Origin: Blattamonas nauphoetae
Lineage: Eukaryota; Preaxostyla; Oxymonadida
Direction: 5' to 3'
Assembly (NCBI GenBank): GCA_033064195.1
Contig: JARBJD010000246.1
Coordinates: forward strand, 50,178-114,177
DNA: 64,000 bases
Within the stretch, counting starts at the first letter, position 1; every line of letters starts with the position of its first letter. Shown one piece after another: positions 52,824 to 64,000 of the stretch. The notes beneath the pieces were generated by a model, which was not told the origin of the DNA, ran no database searches, and saw only the letters and a list, made by a program, of their open reading frames with translations. The position numbers and the translations under genes were made by a program.

Positions 52824-54456
52824 GAATGAATAAACTGCAGCGGCGTTTTTATATTCATGGGAGGAAAGGAACATATCGGCCCAACTAACAAGATATCAGC
52901 AAGAATACGAGATCTCACATCAACAGTACAGATCCTCGCAAAGTTGTAAACTGAAATATCTTTTTCTTTCAATTGGTTTTATTTGGGGTGCATTTCATGT
53001 ACACAACGACAAATCGTTCATTTAACAATCCCTGCGGAGAAAATATGTTCGGAGCCAAATAACCAATATCATGGGTCAGATCTCTCATCGCCCAAATAGG
53101 AGACTGGACATTGGACTGGACAATCCCACCTCGACTGGACACAGCTTAACAGGCCAATTCTGGAGAATGCATAATCTCATGAAATGAACAAGAAAAGATG
53201 GTTTATCAAGATCACAACAAAACAGGAACGAAACGAAATGTGGGTCGAACTCTTGGAAACGATGTTTCGAGAATTGGCGATTCTAACTCCACCTTCTCGT
53301 TTCTCCCTGCTCAATCACTCTCCTTCCTGCATCTCCTCCAAAATCGCTTCCGCTTCTTCTTCGTCTTCATTGCGCTGAGTGAGTGGGGAGCAGGGTGTTC
53401 CATTTTGCGGGCGACATTCGAAAATAGAGTTCAAAAATTGAAAAATGTATTGTTTAATTAAGTTCAGGTCATCATTGGGAGAGGCAGACTAAATGGTCAG
53501 CCGAAAGCGAGAACGAGTAGTCTGACTGTTACCCATCAGAAATCCAACTCATTAGTTCATTTTTCTCGAATCTCTTTGTGGCGCGTGTAAAATGAACTGG
53601 GAGCGTGAAGAGATGGATTTACTTGTTTCTTCCACGTATTCATCTTCCTACCCATCCACTCTCTGTAGTGGCGATTCGCCACTTTATTGCCTCGTTTAGG
53701 TCGTTCTCACTTTCAATAGTCTGCTTTTCCTCTCTTTCATTTTTCATTTTCTCTTCTTGTTCTATTTACAATTGTATCACCGTTCAATTATCACCTATTT
53801 CCGGTTCTCTTGTTTTGGAACAAGAATCCTCAGCCGTCTATGCAACAGCAATCCTTATCAACAAGAGTCTCATCACAAGAATATCCATTTTATCCCATTC
53901 GAGATCATTGTGTACCTCGCAAGATGTGCATTGGCTCCTCAATCATCACCAACCTCTCATCGTTCCTCGACATTGATCAAGGAAGAAATCATCCATAAAA
54001 ACAAGAAATTGTCAGCTTCTTTGTATCATTGTCAACATTTGTTTATGATCAGATAATTCTCTCGTCTAATATTGCAGATTTAGCTCCTCCAAATCCGAAC
54101 GACCTCAATTCGCGACTTCAGCAGAATTGTCAAACTTTACGATCATCTTTGTTCTTCTTTTCCAATGCTATCGAAGGTACTGATTGTATTGAAGTTGAAA
54201 GATCGTCCTGGGACTTCCTCTTCTCATCCTCCAACACTCTCCTGTCGATCGCTAGAATCGCCGTCTTCCTCACCAAATGCCCCAAAAATCACTTCAAGCT
54301 AACTTTATTGCGGCTACCAAGTCGGATATATTCCCGATATCCTCTCCTGTTTGGACGAAGAGATCCTAATCTCGACCTCCTTTCTTTGATCCGCTCGATG
54401 AAGCATTCTCCTCCTTCCTCGACCACTCTGCATCATTTTACAGTCAGAAATAGCTA
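52824..54456. other. gene-poor region
   Basis: About 1.6 kb with several GT...TTTCAG pairs and short helical frames (for example around 54,080-54,170: LNSRLQQNCQTLRSSLFFF) but no gene model that holds together. A GGACTGGACA cluster lies at 53,100-53,150. Confidence 0.3.
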
Positions 54457-55596
54457 TTGAGACGCCGACACAGCCGTGATGATGTTCACAGAAGCGAACC
54501 TCATCCAGGAGGAAACGACGGTGACGGAGACAAAGAATCGACGGAGTGGAGGGAGCAAGCTGTCGAGCATCACTCAACTGTCATCGGGCTAGCCTCTCTC
54601 GTCTCGTCGTATGTGCGTGTCCACTCATGCACCATCCTCTTAAACGGTCTCACATCTCCATTCTGGGTGTCGGGTGGAATGGGCGATGCAGACCACTCGA
54701 TGGTGTTCGTGGAATGCTCGCACCAATCGCCGTCGAGCCCCACTCTCCTTCCACTTGTCAGCTGCACTCGGCCATCCGATCAAAGCTACGCAGACTCTCC
54801 GATTCATCCATATTTGGATGAAAGACATCACCCCAATCGTCGCCGCAGCGTCTCTCCCAACGCCTTTTGTCGTCGTCACTCGACATATGTGCCGATTCTC
54901 TTTCCGGCACTGCAATAATGGACATCAACCGAGGAGGAAATCTCGTCTGCCAAAACACGTCCTTCACTCGATCCAAGCGGACAGAGCCAGCACACTCCTA
55001 CCAACACCACATTCAGCAGAAGGAGCCTGAAGAAACATCGCTGTCCTTCTTCCTCTGCACTTTCAAAGACATTCCTTCAAATGGAAGAGGTGGTGGGCTG
55101 AAGAGCTCGTTCACTTTGCTCGAATGCTGTTTTGAAGGATGTGAGGCAAGAATCGGACATCGTTTTCACAAACTTACAACAGTCACAAGTGACCGCATCG
55201 ACACTGACCAACTGTGTTTCCACATCTGATAAACCTCGATACTTTTTCGTCGAAGGCGGCATCTCAAGCAGCGCCCTCCTGCCTGATCCAACCATCACAG
55301 CCTCTCTGCAAAGTGTTGGAGTGGAGCAGACAGGAGACGACACCATCACAATCACTGCCACACTCAGCCAGTCGATCACTGGTCAGCTTTTTCTGCTCGT
55401 CGACAACACATACACCACTCTCGACCCCTCCCAACCATGCCGTGTTCCGTTCAGCACACCGAAACTTGAGATGTGTGTCGAGATGAAAGATTCAACTCTT
55501 TCGAAAGGACCGTTCTTCACTCCGACACTCGATGTGTCTTCTTGCAAGTGCGTGAGTGGAGAGAAGGGAGTCGCAGGGATTTCTTGTGTAAGCTGA
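54457..55596 (+). pseudogene. decayed pectin-lyase-like paralogue
   Basis: Three consecutive frames carry pieces in the same order as the gene at 20408-24414: MVFVECSHQSPSSPTLLPL matches its VIDCSHVSSSSMVLLPL, GTAIMDINRGGNLVCQNTSF matches GTGCLDINAFGSVGCVNTSF, FFLCTFKDIPSNGRG matches FHLCTFTDMTSNDRS, and GQLFLLVDNTYTTLDPSQPC matches GTMLLLLDNTQP. It lacks a start with signal peptide and a membrane end, and at least two frameshifts separate the pieces. It is a truncated, broken copy. Confidence 0.7.
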
Positions 55597-56056
55597 GAAT
55601 GGCACGGAATGGACTGAGGAAAGCGTGAAAATGGCTCTCTCGTTCTCTCGGTTACCGTTGGCCACCTCTTAGTCTTTCTTCTCGTTATTTCATAGATTAT
55701 CATTCGATTGTCATTGTACTTCTCAAAAAGCTTCTTTTGATGTGAGTTCAAAGAATTGGGTAATGTGATCGTGATCAACAAAAATATGGGTACGTTTGGA
55801 ACACCCCACTGGGGAGCCGATGTGAGTTTGGAGCTGTCAGGAGTGAGGGAGTTTGAGGTCTGAACGTTGATGCATTCACTCAACAGTTTCTTCCGATGTG
55901 ACTGCAATGTGATCGTGAATACAATAAATATCGCCACAATTTAGATCAGCGCCACAAACGACGACAACCTCACAATCAATCCTGTCGGATGATACGTCAT
56001 AGTGCGGCGGTCGGGGTGAAATGAATGGAAATGTAACGAGTATGATCGACAGAGAT
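55597..56056. other. intergenic region
   Basis: 460 bp without a supported gene. TATGGGTACGTTTGG-type spacer, nothing recognisable. Confidence 0.25.
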
Positions 56057-59000
56057 TCACCCACTTGTCAAATCGCACAAGTCGCTGGTGATGAAATGTC
56101 GGTCGAAGAGGCGTGTCTGATGGCGAACGGAGATTGCTTGTCGAGCCAAGTCCTTCCTACGCAGCCCATCGAAGATGATGCCCAGCCGTTGGATCATCAC
56201 ACGGTGCTCCAGTTTGTGTGAGTCAATCTGTTCGTTTGTCAGCGAAGAGGTCTTCCCTCCCGCCTTCAGACGGTCCACCATGTTCTGCTCCTCTTCCCGG
56301 AACGCTCGCTTCGTCGCCTTCATCAGCACATCCATCGCTGTCTCCTGCATCCCTGCGCTCTCGTGCTGCTCGTGCATCCGGATCACGCTGTTCGTGCATC
56401 AATCATCTTTTCTCTTTGGCCGTTGATTCCTTTGTTCCCGATCTTCATCGCATCGACAAACCGAATATAATTCCCATCGTCGGTGTCGAACGAGATCAGC
56501 TCGTCCAGTCGCCGATCCTCCAGTCTCATTCGCTTGAAAATTACGTACGGCTGAATCATGACAAATCGAAGGAAGAAGTACGCCACGACGAGCACAACCA
56601 CGATGATCAGACGATTGCTCATGAAGATGTCTTTGTCAGCACCGCAGTCTTTGCACATTCTGTTTCATCATGCTCATCGTCCCCTCACGCAGGTCCTTTC
56701 GCAGAGCAGAGTTCATGAAATGGAAGATCGGATGGTTTTCGTTGAACTGTGATTCATCTTCCTCTTTCAGAAACTCTCCATACTGAAGAAAGCGCGAAAC
56801 GAGAGACTGTAGCCCGACCAGTGTGTCATGTGATTCGTGCAGACGTTCATGGATCGGTTCTGCGATGCAGGAAGCCTTGTCAGTCATGCAATAGTCTCCT
56901 GGAACGAGCAGCTGCTCGATGTTGAAGTCGTTGTCGAATCGGGTGATGGTTCGAGCGTCGATCAGCTTGTCGTTTGTCAATGTGTCCGTTGTGGTGTCGA
57001 AGTGGGTGATGAGGCTGGTTTTGTGGAATTAATCCAACGATCCTGACAGAAGTTTCAAGGTGTAGCTCCTGTACTGAGACAGATTGATCGTTGTCTCGAC
57101 ATGAGGCTGAATTGGTTGGGTGAGTGATGAGTTTGGGGAAGACGAGGAAGGGCATGTCGAAGGCGAGGTTGAGAAGGAAGAAGTTTGAATTGGTCAGACA
57201 GATGGGGCGGATCGCTGCGAGAAGGATATTGTCCACACTGTCTGTGAAGCTGTTGAACGAGAAATTGTTAGGAACCATGTAACCAACCAGCAGCCCAAAA
57301 ACGAGGACAACGTGAGAGACCATGATAATCTTCGTCACGATTGGGATCCCGCTGTGGATGGTCTTGTGACCAGCGATCAGATCTTCCACTGCGTTCTCGA
57401 ATGCCTCTTCCCACTCCGCGTCGTCTCGCCGAGTTTGATGGTCGTCATCCTCGTCCCGCTGCGTCAGAAGGGAGCGAGCGGTGAACTGTCCAAATCCGAA
57501 GTCTGTTTTCGTCTCGACTGGTGGTTGTGTTGGCTGGTTGAGCGAGAACTGAGTGACAGTGGGATTCAACGATGGTGAGAATGGAGCTCCTGTTGTTGGT
57601 CAAACAAATCCAGTTGTGTACGAGGTGGATGAGTTGTAGTGAGTTAGTGATGGAAGTATGTCTCCGCTGTACACGTCAGAGTGATTGTAAGGCGAGTCTC
57701 TTCCCCTCCCATCCAATCTCAGCTGTAGGAGAGGAACGCTTTTTGACCTTCGAAGACAAGTGACGAGTGGTCGGAGTTTAAAGGTTTCGGTTCGGATGAG
57801 GATTCGAATGTGTCGTTCTGGGCAGGTGTGCTGGACATTTCTGGATTGTTCTCGTCACGTTCGCTTCGTTCGTCGTTGACTCCATCTTCCACCATCTCTT
57901 CGGAGTCTTGTTCCTCTTTCTCCAACCCGTTGTCCTCCTCCTCTTCTTCTTCGTCCATCCGAGTTGTCGTGTAGTCCCCTCCATCCTCCGTCACCCAGTG
58001 AGAGGAAGGTGTACGACACAATCATCGCAATCAGCATGACGGCCGCCAGGAGAGCCACCATCAAATTGAAGAGTGTCCGCATTGGCACGCTGGCATTGTC
58101 GGCATATGCGACGAGTGCTCGCTATCCTCCTTCAAACAGTTGATGGTATGAATTGTACTGACACGAGATAATTCGAGAGTGGACTTCCTTGAACTCATCG
58201 GCACGTCTTTCATCGCTCCAATTTGCGTGGACAGCTGAGCCAAGTCTGCAACGAGGTTCAGAAACGATCTGTCGGCTGTCGTGACATCGATGGTGGGGTT
58301 GGTCGTGGCGTCGAAGAAGGCGGTGGCGACAGGAATGTCCACATACTCCCACATTTCGTTCTCGACGTCGCTGTCATACACGGTCTTCATCAGAGATGTC
58401 ATTGTGTGTCCGTAACTGGTGAAATATGGGAGGAGGGACGTCACAATGTCGAATGTCTTGTTCATGTCTTCCGCTTTGGTCATATCCCATACAAATTCGT
58501 TCCCACATCGCCGATGAAGCTGAGAGCGTTGATGAAGGAAGATGCCTTTGATGTTCCCGCTCTTCTTCGAGCAAAGTACTGCGATGTCGTTTGGGTGCTG
58601 GCTGAGAAGCTGCTCATAACTCTTTTCGACGACGCTTCCGCTCTCACGACTTGGGTCTGATGTTTCTTGGAGAAGAGAGAAATACGGTCTTTGTTTCCTC
58701 ATATTTTCGTAAAACTCGATTTGAGCGTCGCTGGCGTCTTCTCTGTCGTTTTCTGCGATTTGAAGATGCATTTTCAGGTTCAGTTCCATTGACTCTCCTC
58801 CCCACTCCCGTTCTCTGCTGATTCGCCCTTCATCACGCAATGAATCAGAAATCGTGTTGTAATACCAGGTCTTGCCTTTCTGCATGCAGCATCATGACTT
58901 GTGCCTTCATTCGGTTCTCCGAAACCGTTTGGAGAAACAGGGCGTAATCTGCAAGAAGAGCATTGTCCTCCTTTCAGTGCATGACAGAGAAAGCATGTAT

Positions 59001-59890
59001 TCTGTCTGCAAATTGTGTCAGCGGGAGTAAACGGATTTTTCGTGGAACATGCACCGAACTGTTGGTTCCACACCCTTCCTTCCCACATGTTGTCTCAGTC
59101 TGCATTTCCATTCTTCCGATGCTAAATCAAATCAGGGCAGCACTTCGTTGCCTTTGGTTTTGTCACGCCCCAGGTACGCCGTTCTTGAACCTTCAGAGGA
59201 AGGAGGAAGTGGATCGAGAGTCTAATCTCTCCCCAACCTAAATAATCCCAAAAATGATTGTTCCAATAATCTGTCCCGTTCCAGAATCAACCAGGAAGTC
59301 GATTTCAAGGCCAAGTCGAAGTGTTCCAAAACACTGAAATGAAGCATGAGGAAGTTCGATAAACGCGAGTAGAATGGTTGCATAATCCCCGCAAGAATAA
59401 TCCCTGCTGCTGTTCCAACGCTCACCACGGCACGCCAGAACGCGTAGTCCATCAGTAGTCGCTGGCAAAAGACGAGACCCATCGCCAGCACCGCTATGCA
59501 TGTCCGGAACTTTCCTAAAGTAACAATACATTAGACACCTCGTTTTGGGTTGCTTCGAACGATGAAAAGTGGGGACATCATCACCGCCGAAAAATAGAGG
59601 TCAAGAAAGAAGATTGTCACACTTTCAGTGACTATGCTCAGTGTGTCTGCAGCGCTCTAACAGATCGTACCAAGAGCTCGGTAGAGAGGGTCTGAGCCGT
59701 GCAGTGCGTTGGAGCAGTCGAATACATTGATTGAGAAGGTGTCGAACTGAATGAGAGACACTTGAAAGATAAACAAGAAAAGAAGTGTTGTACCGGAAAA
59801 AATCCAGGGTAGGAGAGCTGTTTCCTCCAAGGGTTGTGGTTCTCTTCGAGAGTAACCTTCGAACCTGGTTGATTCATTTTCATTTTTCAA
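56057..59890 (-). pseudogene. large multi-pass membrane protein, fragmented
   Basis: Consecutive minus-strand frames carry membrane segments and linkers: LPWIFSGTTLLFLFIFQVSL (about 59,800), a double segment with LAMGLVFCQRLL and GTAAGIILAGIM (59,490-59,380), a helical TPR-like domain with EKSYEQLLSQHPNDIAVL (58,800-58,600), FNLMVALLAAVMLIAMIVSY (58,070), TKIIMVSHVVLVFGLLVGYM (57,330) and LIIVVVLVVAYFFLRFVMI (56,610), ending with a charged helical tail (56,057-56,386). The order (membrane block, TPR-like, more membrane segments) recalls the large TmcB-like membrane proteins of metamonads. Introns may explain some frame changes, but several junctions have no splice sites, so decay is likely. 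Confidence 0.45.
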
Positions 59891-60071
59891 ATCGTCCCAC
59901 AATGAGCACTTTTGAAATGAAGACACCAGATTTAGAGGTAAAAATGTGGATTTTGAATGCAATATTGGTCCACACCGGATTGCCGTAATATGAACACTTG
60001 AGGTGACTTCGGTTGTTAGCACATGGAGTTGCGGGTTTTCCCGAAGTTGCGGGTTTATCCGATGATGTTTA

Positions 60072-60743
60072 TTGCAACAGATGGGATTAACCATTGACGC
60101 AACCATCGGTGTCTTAGAAAGTGGGATTTCACAGCCAGAAACCGTTGTGAACTCAATTGTGAGGCAGAACATTCCGCTTTTGATTCGAGACAATGACCTG
60201 CTGGATGAGAAGAACATGCACAAACTGGACAGACTCATCCAGTCCTTTTTCCACATCCTGGACAAGTGCTTGAGGAATGATATTGCCATCATCAACCGAC
60301 GCATGCTTCATTCCTCACTCTCCGATCTCGCCAAGTCCCCCAATCTTCACACGACCGTCCGAGATGGGATTGAACAATGTGTCCTTAAGTTGGGTTCTCT
60401 TCATGATAGCCCATTCGTGCTTGTCGATTCAGGTGAGTTCCAATCGATGGAAGAAGCCGCTCTTCGCCACACTCAAACAATTGCGAACCAAAAAGAAGAG
60501 TTCGACAATCTCAGCAAAGCCAACACAAATCTCCGATATCGACTCAAGGATTCAGAAAGTGAAATCGTCAAATTGAAGGAGGAACAACAACAAAACCATG
60601 ATGAACTGCAAATGTCGGAGAATGCCGTCCAAGTTCTCCTTGTCGATACAGTGACTGCACAACCCGCCATTCGTGCAAAACCCGCCATTCTAGCATATTT
60701 GTCCGCCCATAATCCAAATTTCTCCGGACCCATAATTTCATGA
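60072..60743 (+). pseudogene. isolated copy of the helical/coiled-coil part of the kinase-SPRY gene
   Basis: The segment matches 46,480-47,020 closely (LLIRDNDLLDE, MHKLDRLIQS, HILDKCLRNDIAI, NQKEEFDNLSKANTN). It starts without the kinase part and leaves the similarity after SENAVQVL, where unrelated sequence reads to a stop at 60743. The SPRY-like domain is missing. It is probably a partial duplication. Confidence 0.65.
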
Positions 60744-61728
60744 GTCAAACTTTTTTTTCGTGGATGTTCATCTCAACCCCATAAATCACTTGAGGTAGAA
60801 ATCGAACCTCCAAAATAGGATCCCTTGTTCAGGGTGCCTATTTAAGAGCCTTTTTTGGCCCTTTTTTTGGTCCCCAAAAATAGTGGTCCTTAACATTTGG
60901 GTTGATATTTTTGACATCAGAGATCGTAACGGAAAAAGTTCGAGTGACATTTCGATTTTCGAATATCCTTTAATCCTTCACAAATTCACATTGTTTACAT
61001 TTCTAAATGAAGATTCCGGACGTTCTGATCTGCAAATTTGTTCAGTCTCGGGATGTGGTCTGATCCAACCATAATCGTATCTTTTTATGACATTTTCTTA
61101 CGGGGCCGTTTTTTCGATTTCAAAAGTTGTCGAATACATCGTTGTCAAGAATGAATGAGTTCTCAATAGTCTTTTTTATGATTATGCTCTCTATTTCGTC
61201 ATCTCAAATCGATACGTTTTATTGGCCCGAAAGACAACTTAGTCATGAGTTATGTGCACAGTTTTAGAAAAAATGTTCATGGAACCAATACAGTGAAATG
61301 GATTCACGAGAAAGATGCACACTTCCAGTTTGGAGCTTCTGAAGTTGGAAATGTGTGGGTGTGGAGAATTGACTTGACGACGATCTCCCACTCGTCCTGC
61401 CGTAGCTGCTCAGCGTCTAATCTCGTCTGCGTGTGTTGTGGTTTGATATCGACGAGATCTGCCTCAAGAGTCCCACTTTCGTCCATTGCTTTGGATACAG
61501 CTTCGCACAAGTCAAAATGAACTCTACCCGACACAGCCATTCCAATTCATCAGCCATCCCCATTCCCTTCACCTCGGGCAGCTCAAGAAGAGAGTGGCGT
61601 GTGAAAGAGATAAGGCGAGCGAGAGAGTGGCGGTTTACGGTCTGAACTGTCGTGACTGAATGACAGTCAAAACGAGCCAACGACCACTCCACACAATCAA
61701 TGATAATGTCTTGTTCTGCCTCCGTTCT
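60744..61728. other. gene-poor region
   Basis: Minus-strand frames at 61304-61692 (up to 91 codons, for example RLDAEQLRQDEWEIVVKS) have a helical look but no start, splice sites or paralogue. The rest is A/T rich and empty. Confidence 0.3.
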
Positions 61729-62509
61729 CTATTTAGCGTGAGTTGGGATCTTCATGTTCTTCTTTGGTTTAGATGAAGGTATCTGTTTGTTCTGATGTGA
61801 GTTCAGGACAGGTAGGATCGCTGGAAGCAGATTGGACAGGTTATTGAGGGGATGATATGGCTGGGTGTCTGAGTCGATGGTCGTTTCTTTAGTGTCTTCA
61901 TTTCTCGTCAATTGATCATTTTCCTCCTTCAATTCTGTTTTCGCTTCCTTCACTAGTGTTTTCTCTTTCTTCTTGTGCTTTGTTTGTTTCTGCGATTGTG
62001 TCTCCATATGAATCCCAATCTCTCGGGATCTTTTCATTTTGTGATTCCTCTTGAATGTCCGATAGTGGTTCTGAGATAGTTCCTGCTTCAAGATGTGGTT
62101 GATGTGCTTCTGGTGGTTCTAGTGTTTCGGATCTGTCCTGTACTTCTACAGTTTTTCTCTTCTCAACTTCCTCTTCCTTGTCCTCTTTATCCTTCTTCTT
62201 TCCAGTTGGTTTGGTTCATTCCGATTTCCTTGACTGTTTTGTGTTCTTGTTCTATCCAGTGAACCATCCCAATACTCTGCATTGCCCGATTTTCGTGCAT
62301 TCATCCTTCTGAGTCTTCCTTCCGACTTTTTGGTGGTGGTGGAAGGGCCTCCTCCTCTTTCTCCATGTTTGATAGCAGTTGAGTGGGTTGTGAATATGTG
62401 CAGGGTGCTTAGGCAGCTTGGGAGGTTGGTCGGTGGTTGACGGTGGATACTTGGTAAATAGTGAGATCTGGTTCCCCATTCCACCAAGGATCTCGTTTGA
62501 GATTGTCAA
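61729..62509 (-). CDS. possible Lys/Thr/Gln-rich disordered protein
   Basis: Two to three overlapping minus-strand frames (62509-62146, then 62091-61729) are rich in Lys, Arg, Thr and Gln with basic runs such as KRTRKRKLRREK and KQTKHKKKEKTLV. An intron between about 62,150 and 62,090 could join them. No domain is recognised. Composition bias alone could give these frames, so confidence is low. Confidence 0.25.
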
Positions 62510-63404
62510 CTGGGAGAGTGGATTAGCTTTGTTGTTGAATGGGAGCGGAAAGACCGATTCGGTGCGGACGATGATTTCCAGGTAGTGCAGTTTTGTTGCG
62601 GTCCTGTCGATGTTGCGAGGGTGTAGGCTGCAGAGAGGGGTAGGTTGTTTGTTTCGTCAGTGTGGATAGGAGATTGGGCGATGGAGGAGATGGTTGGGAG
62701 ATGTTAGGTGTTCGACCTGTGCGTTCACGACCCGATCTGGACAGTGAATAGGGTCTGGTCGGTGGAGGGGGTATTAAAATGAATATGCAGGGACATTGAA
62801 AGGGTGAAGTGTGTAGAGTGGCACGTGTGAGTAATCCAACTGTTGGGTGGTGTGGAGGTGGTCAGAGGGTATGAATTTACAAAATGACGAGTTCGAGATC
62901 ACGGGCGGGTTTGGGACATTGGGGTGAGCAATTTGAAAGGATGATGCACGGCCATAGTGGGTATCTGGCGTGCGATCACAGTGATTGACATTTTTCTCGG
63001 TCGGATCTTGCTCCGGGCCTCCATCAGCTGGAAAAAGACTTGTTAAGGTGCAGAAGTGCAAAGGGGTGTAACAGGTATAAAAAGCGCGTCCAAGCCGGGA
63101 AAGTCTGTCATTCGAATTGTGGCGAAGCGTGCGAAATGGGTAAAACCAAGATTCAATTTAGAGATTGTTGTGAGATTCACGAGTGGATGTGAGAATGTGG
63201 AGAGAGTAAGGATTTGAGATCTCGAGGATGGGAATGAAGAAATGATTTGGAGAAAGTGAAACGAGAAATAAGACGAAATGAAGAAGTTTCAAGGCAGAAA
63301 TGAAAAGAAAAAGATCAAGTCTCGAAGAGACGGACATCAAAGCCAATAGGATCTCCGAGCTGAGAATGAGATGTCAGGATACGTTTGGGTTGCGGTAGGT
63401 AAGG
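62510..63404. other. gene-poor, G-rich region
   Basis: About 900 bp with no supported coding frame, enriched in GGTTGGT, GGAGAT and GTGGAGG words, leading into the terminal minisatellite. Confidence 0.3.
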
Positions 63405-64000
63405 CAGGTGCAGAGAGGCGTGGAGCGAGGAAAGCGAGTGCAGAGAGGCGTGGAGCGAGGGAAGCGAGTGCAGAGAGGCGTGGAGCGAGGAAAGCGAGTG
63501 CAGAGAGGCGTGGAGCGAGGGAAGCCGAGTGCAGAGTGGCGTGGCGAGGGAAGCGAGTGCAGAGAGGCGTGGAGCGAGGAAAGCCAGTGCAGAGAGGCGT
63601 GGAGCGAGGGAAGCGAGTGCAGAGAGGCGGAGCGAGGAAAGCGAGTGCAGAGGCGTGGAGCGAGGGAAGCGAGTGCAGAGAGGCGGAGCGAGGGCGGAGT
63701 GCAGAGAGGCATGGAGCGAGGAAAGCGAGTGCAGAGTGGCGTGAAGCGAGGGAAGGATGCAGAGAGGCGTGGAGCGAGGAAAGCGAGTGCAGAGGCGTGG
63801 AGCGGGAGGGAAGGAGTGCAGAGGCGTGGAGCGAGGAAAGCGAGTGCAGAGGCGTGGAGCGAGGAAGCGAGAGTGCAGAGAGGCGGAGCGGAGGGAAGCG
63901 AGTGCAGAGAGGCGTGGAGCGAGGAAAGCGAGTGCAGAGAGGCGTGGAGCGAGGAAAGCGGAGCAGAGAGGCGTGGAGCGAGGGAAGGAGTGCAGAGAGG
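63405..64000. repeat. 30-bp minisatellite running off the window end
   Basis: About 20 copies of GCGTGGAGCGAGGAAAGCGA plus GTGCAGAGAG, with scattered point changes and 1-5-base losses that change the period locally. The unit is a multiple of three and gives PRSTPLCTRF-type decapeptides on the minus strand, but indels break the frame and no gene start is seen. Likely satellite DNA. Confidence 0.9.

Noticed and set aside
63405-64000. CRISPR array
   Set aside because: The 30-bp units are directly adjacent without unique spacers and show minisatellite-type indels.

Overview
The window looks like nuclear DNA of an anaerobic flagellate, most likely an oxymonad-type metamonad (Blattamonas/Monocercomonoides-like). 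This is inference from very short introns (30-130 nt, donors mostly GTNTG or GTATG, acceptors TTTCAG/TAG), large secreted or membrane proteins with pectin-lyase-like repeats, many SPRY-like and protein-kinase paralogues, a clathrin light chain, and ordinary use of TAA, TAG and TGA as stops. No ribosomal or other marker gene is present to settle the species.

Layout. (1) Bases 1 to about 15,170 are most of a Polinton/Maverick-type element: protein-primed family B DNA polymerase, retrovirus-like integrase, FtsK/HerA-type packaging ATPase, two large paralogous capsid-like proteins, and several small unknown genes. Nearly every start is preceded by the same A/T motif (TTTTTATTTT on the coding strand). 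The copy is decaying: I can place frameshifts in the polymerase, the integrase and several small genes, and a 597-bp MITE with 132-bp terminal inverted repeats and TA target duplication sits inside one capsid gene. The left end lies outside the window. (2) Bases 15,170-16,600 hold no gene, only a tRNA-like Pol III element. (3) Bases 16,605-27,340 form a segment bounded by 131-bp direct repeats (about 97% identical). A pectin-lyase-like membrane-protein gene is split across its two ends in permuted order. Its two parts carry a hAT-like MITE (8-bp duplication) and a Mutator-like element (9-bp duplication). An almost intact relative (20,408-24,414, + strand) lies between them. (4) Bases 27,341-33,653 carry a truncated SPRY-repeat gene with a TA-flanked element in an intron, then two tandem duplicate genes with the same intron positions. 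(5) Bases 33,998-43,139 are housekeeping-like: a HEAT-repeat protein with a huge E/K/R coiled coil, clathrin light chain overlapping a calponin-homology-like gene by 4 bp, a repeat-containing protein, and a tail-anchored lipase. (6) Bases 43,389-50,922 are a cluster of SPRY-like and protein-kinase paralogues; one has a 13-bp minisatellite that shifts the frame, another a MITE in an intron whose empty site survives in the neighbouring paralogue. (7) Bases 51,000-63,400 are mainly decayed paralogues and sparse sequence. A 30-bp minisatellite fills the last 600 bases and runs off the end.

The genes do not form one pathway. The window records serial transposon invasion: one virus-like element, itself invaded, plus at least four other terminal-inverted-repeat insertions with readable target duplications, next to expanding host families. 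Exon coordinates were read by eye. Exon sums are divisible by three for the tandem pair, the HEAT gene, clathrin light chain, the CH-like gene, the lipase, the stand-alone SPRY gene and the complete kinase, which supports those models.
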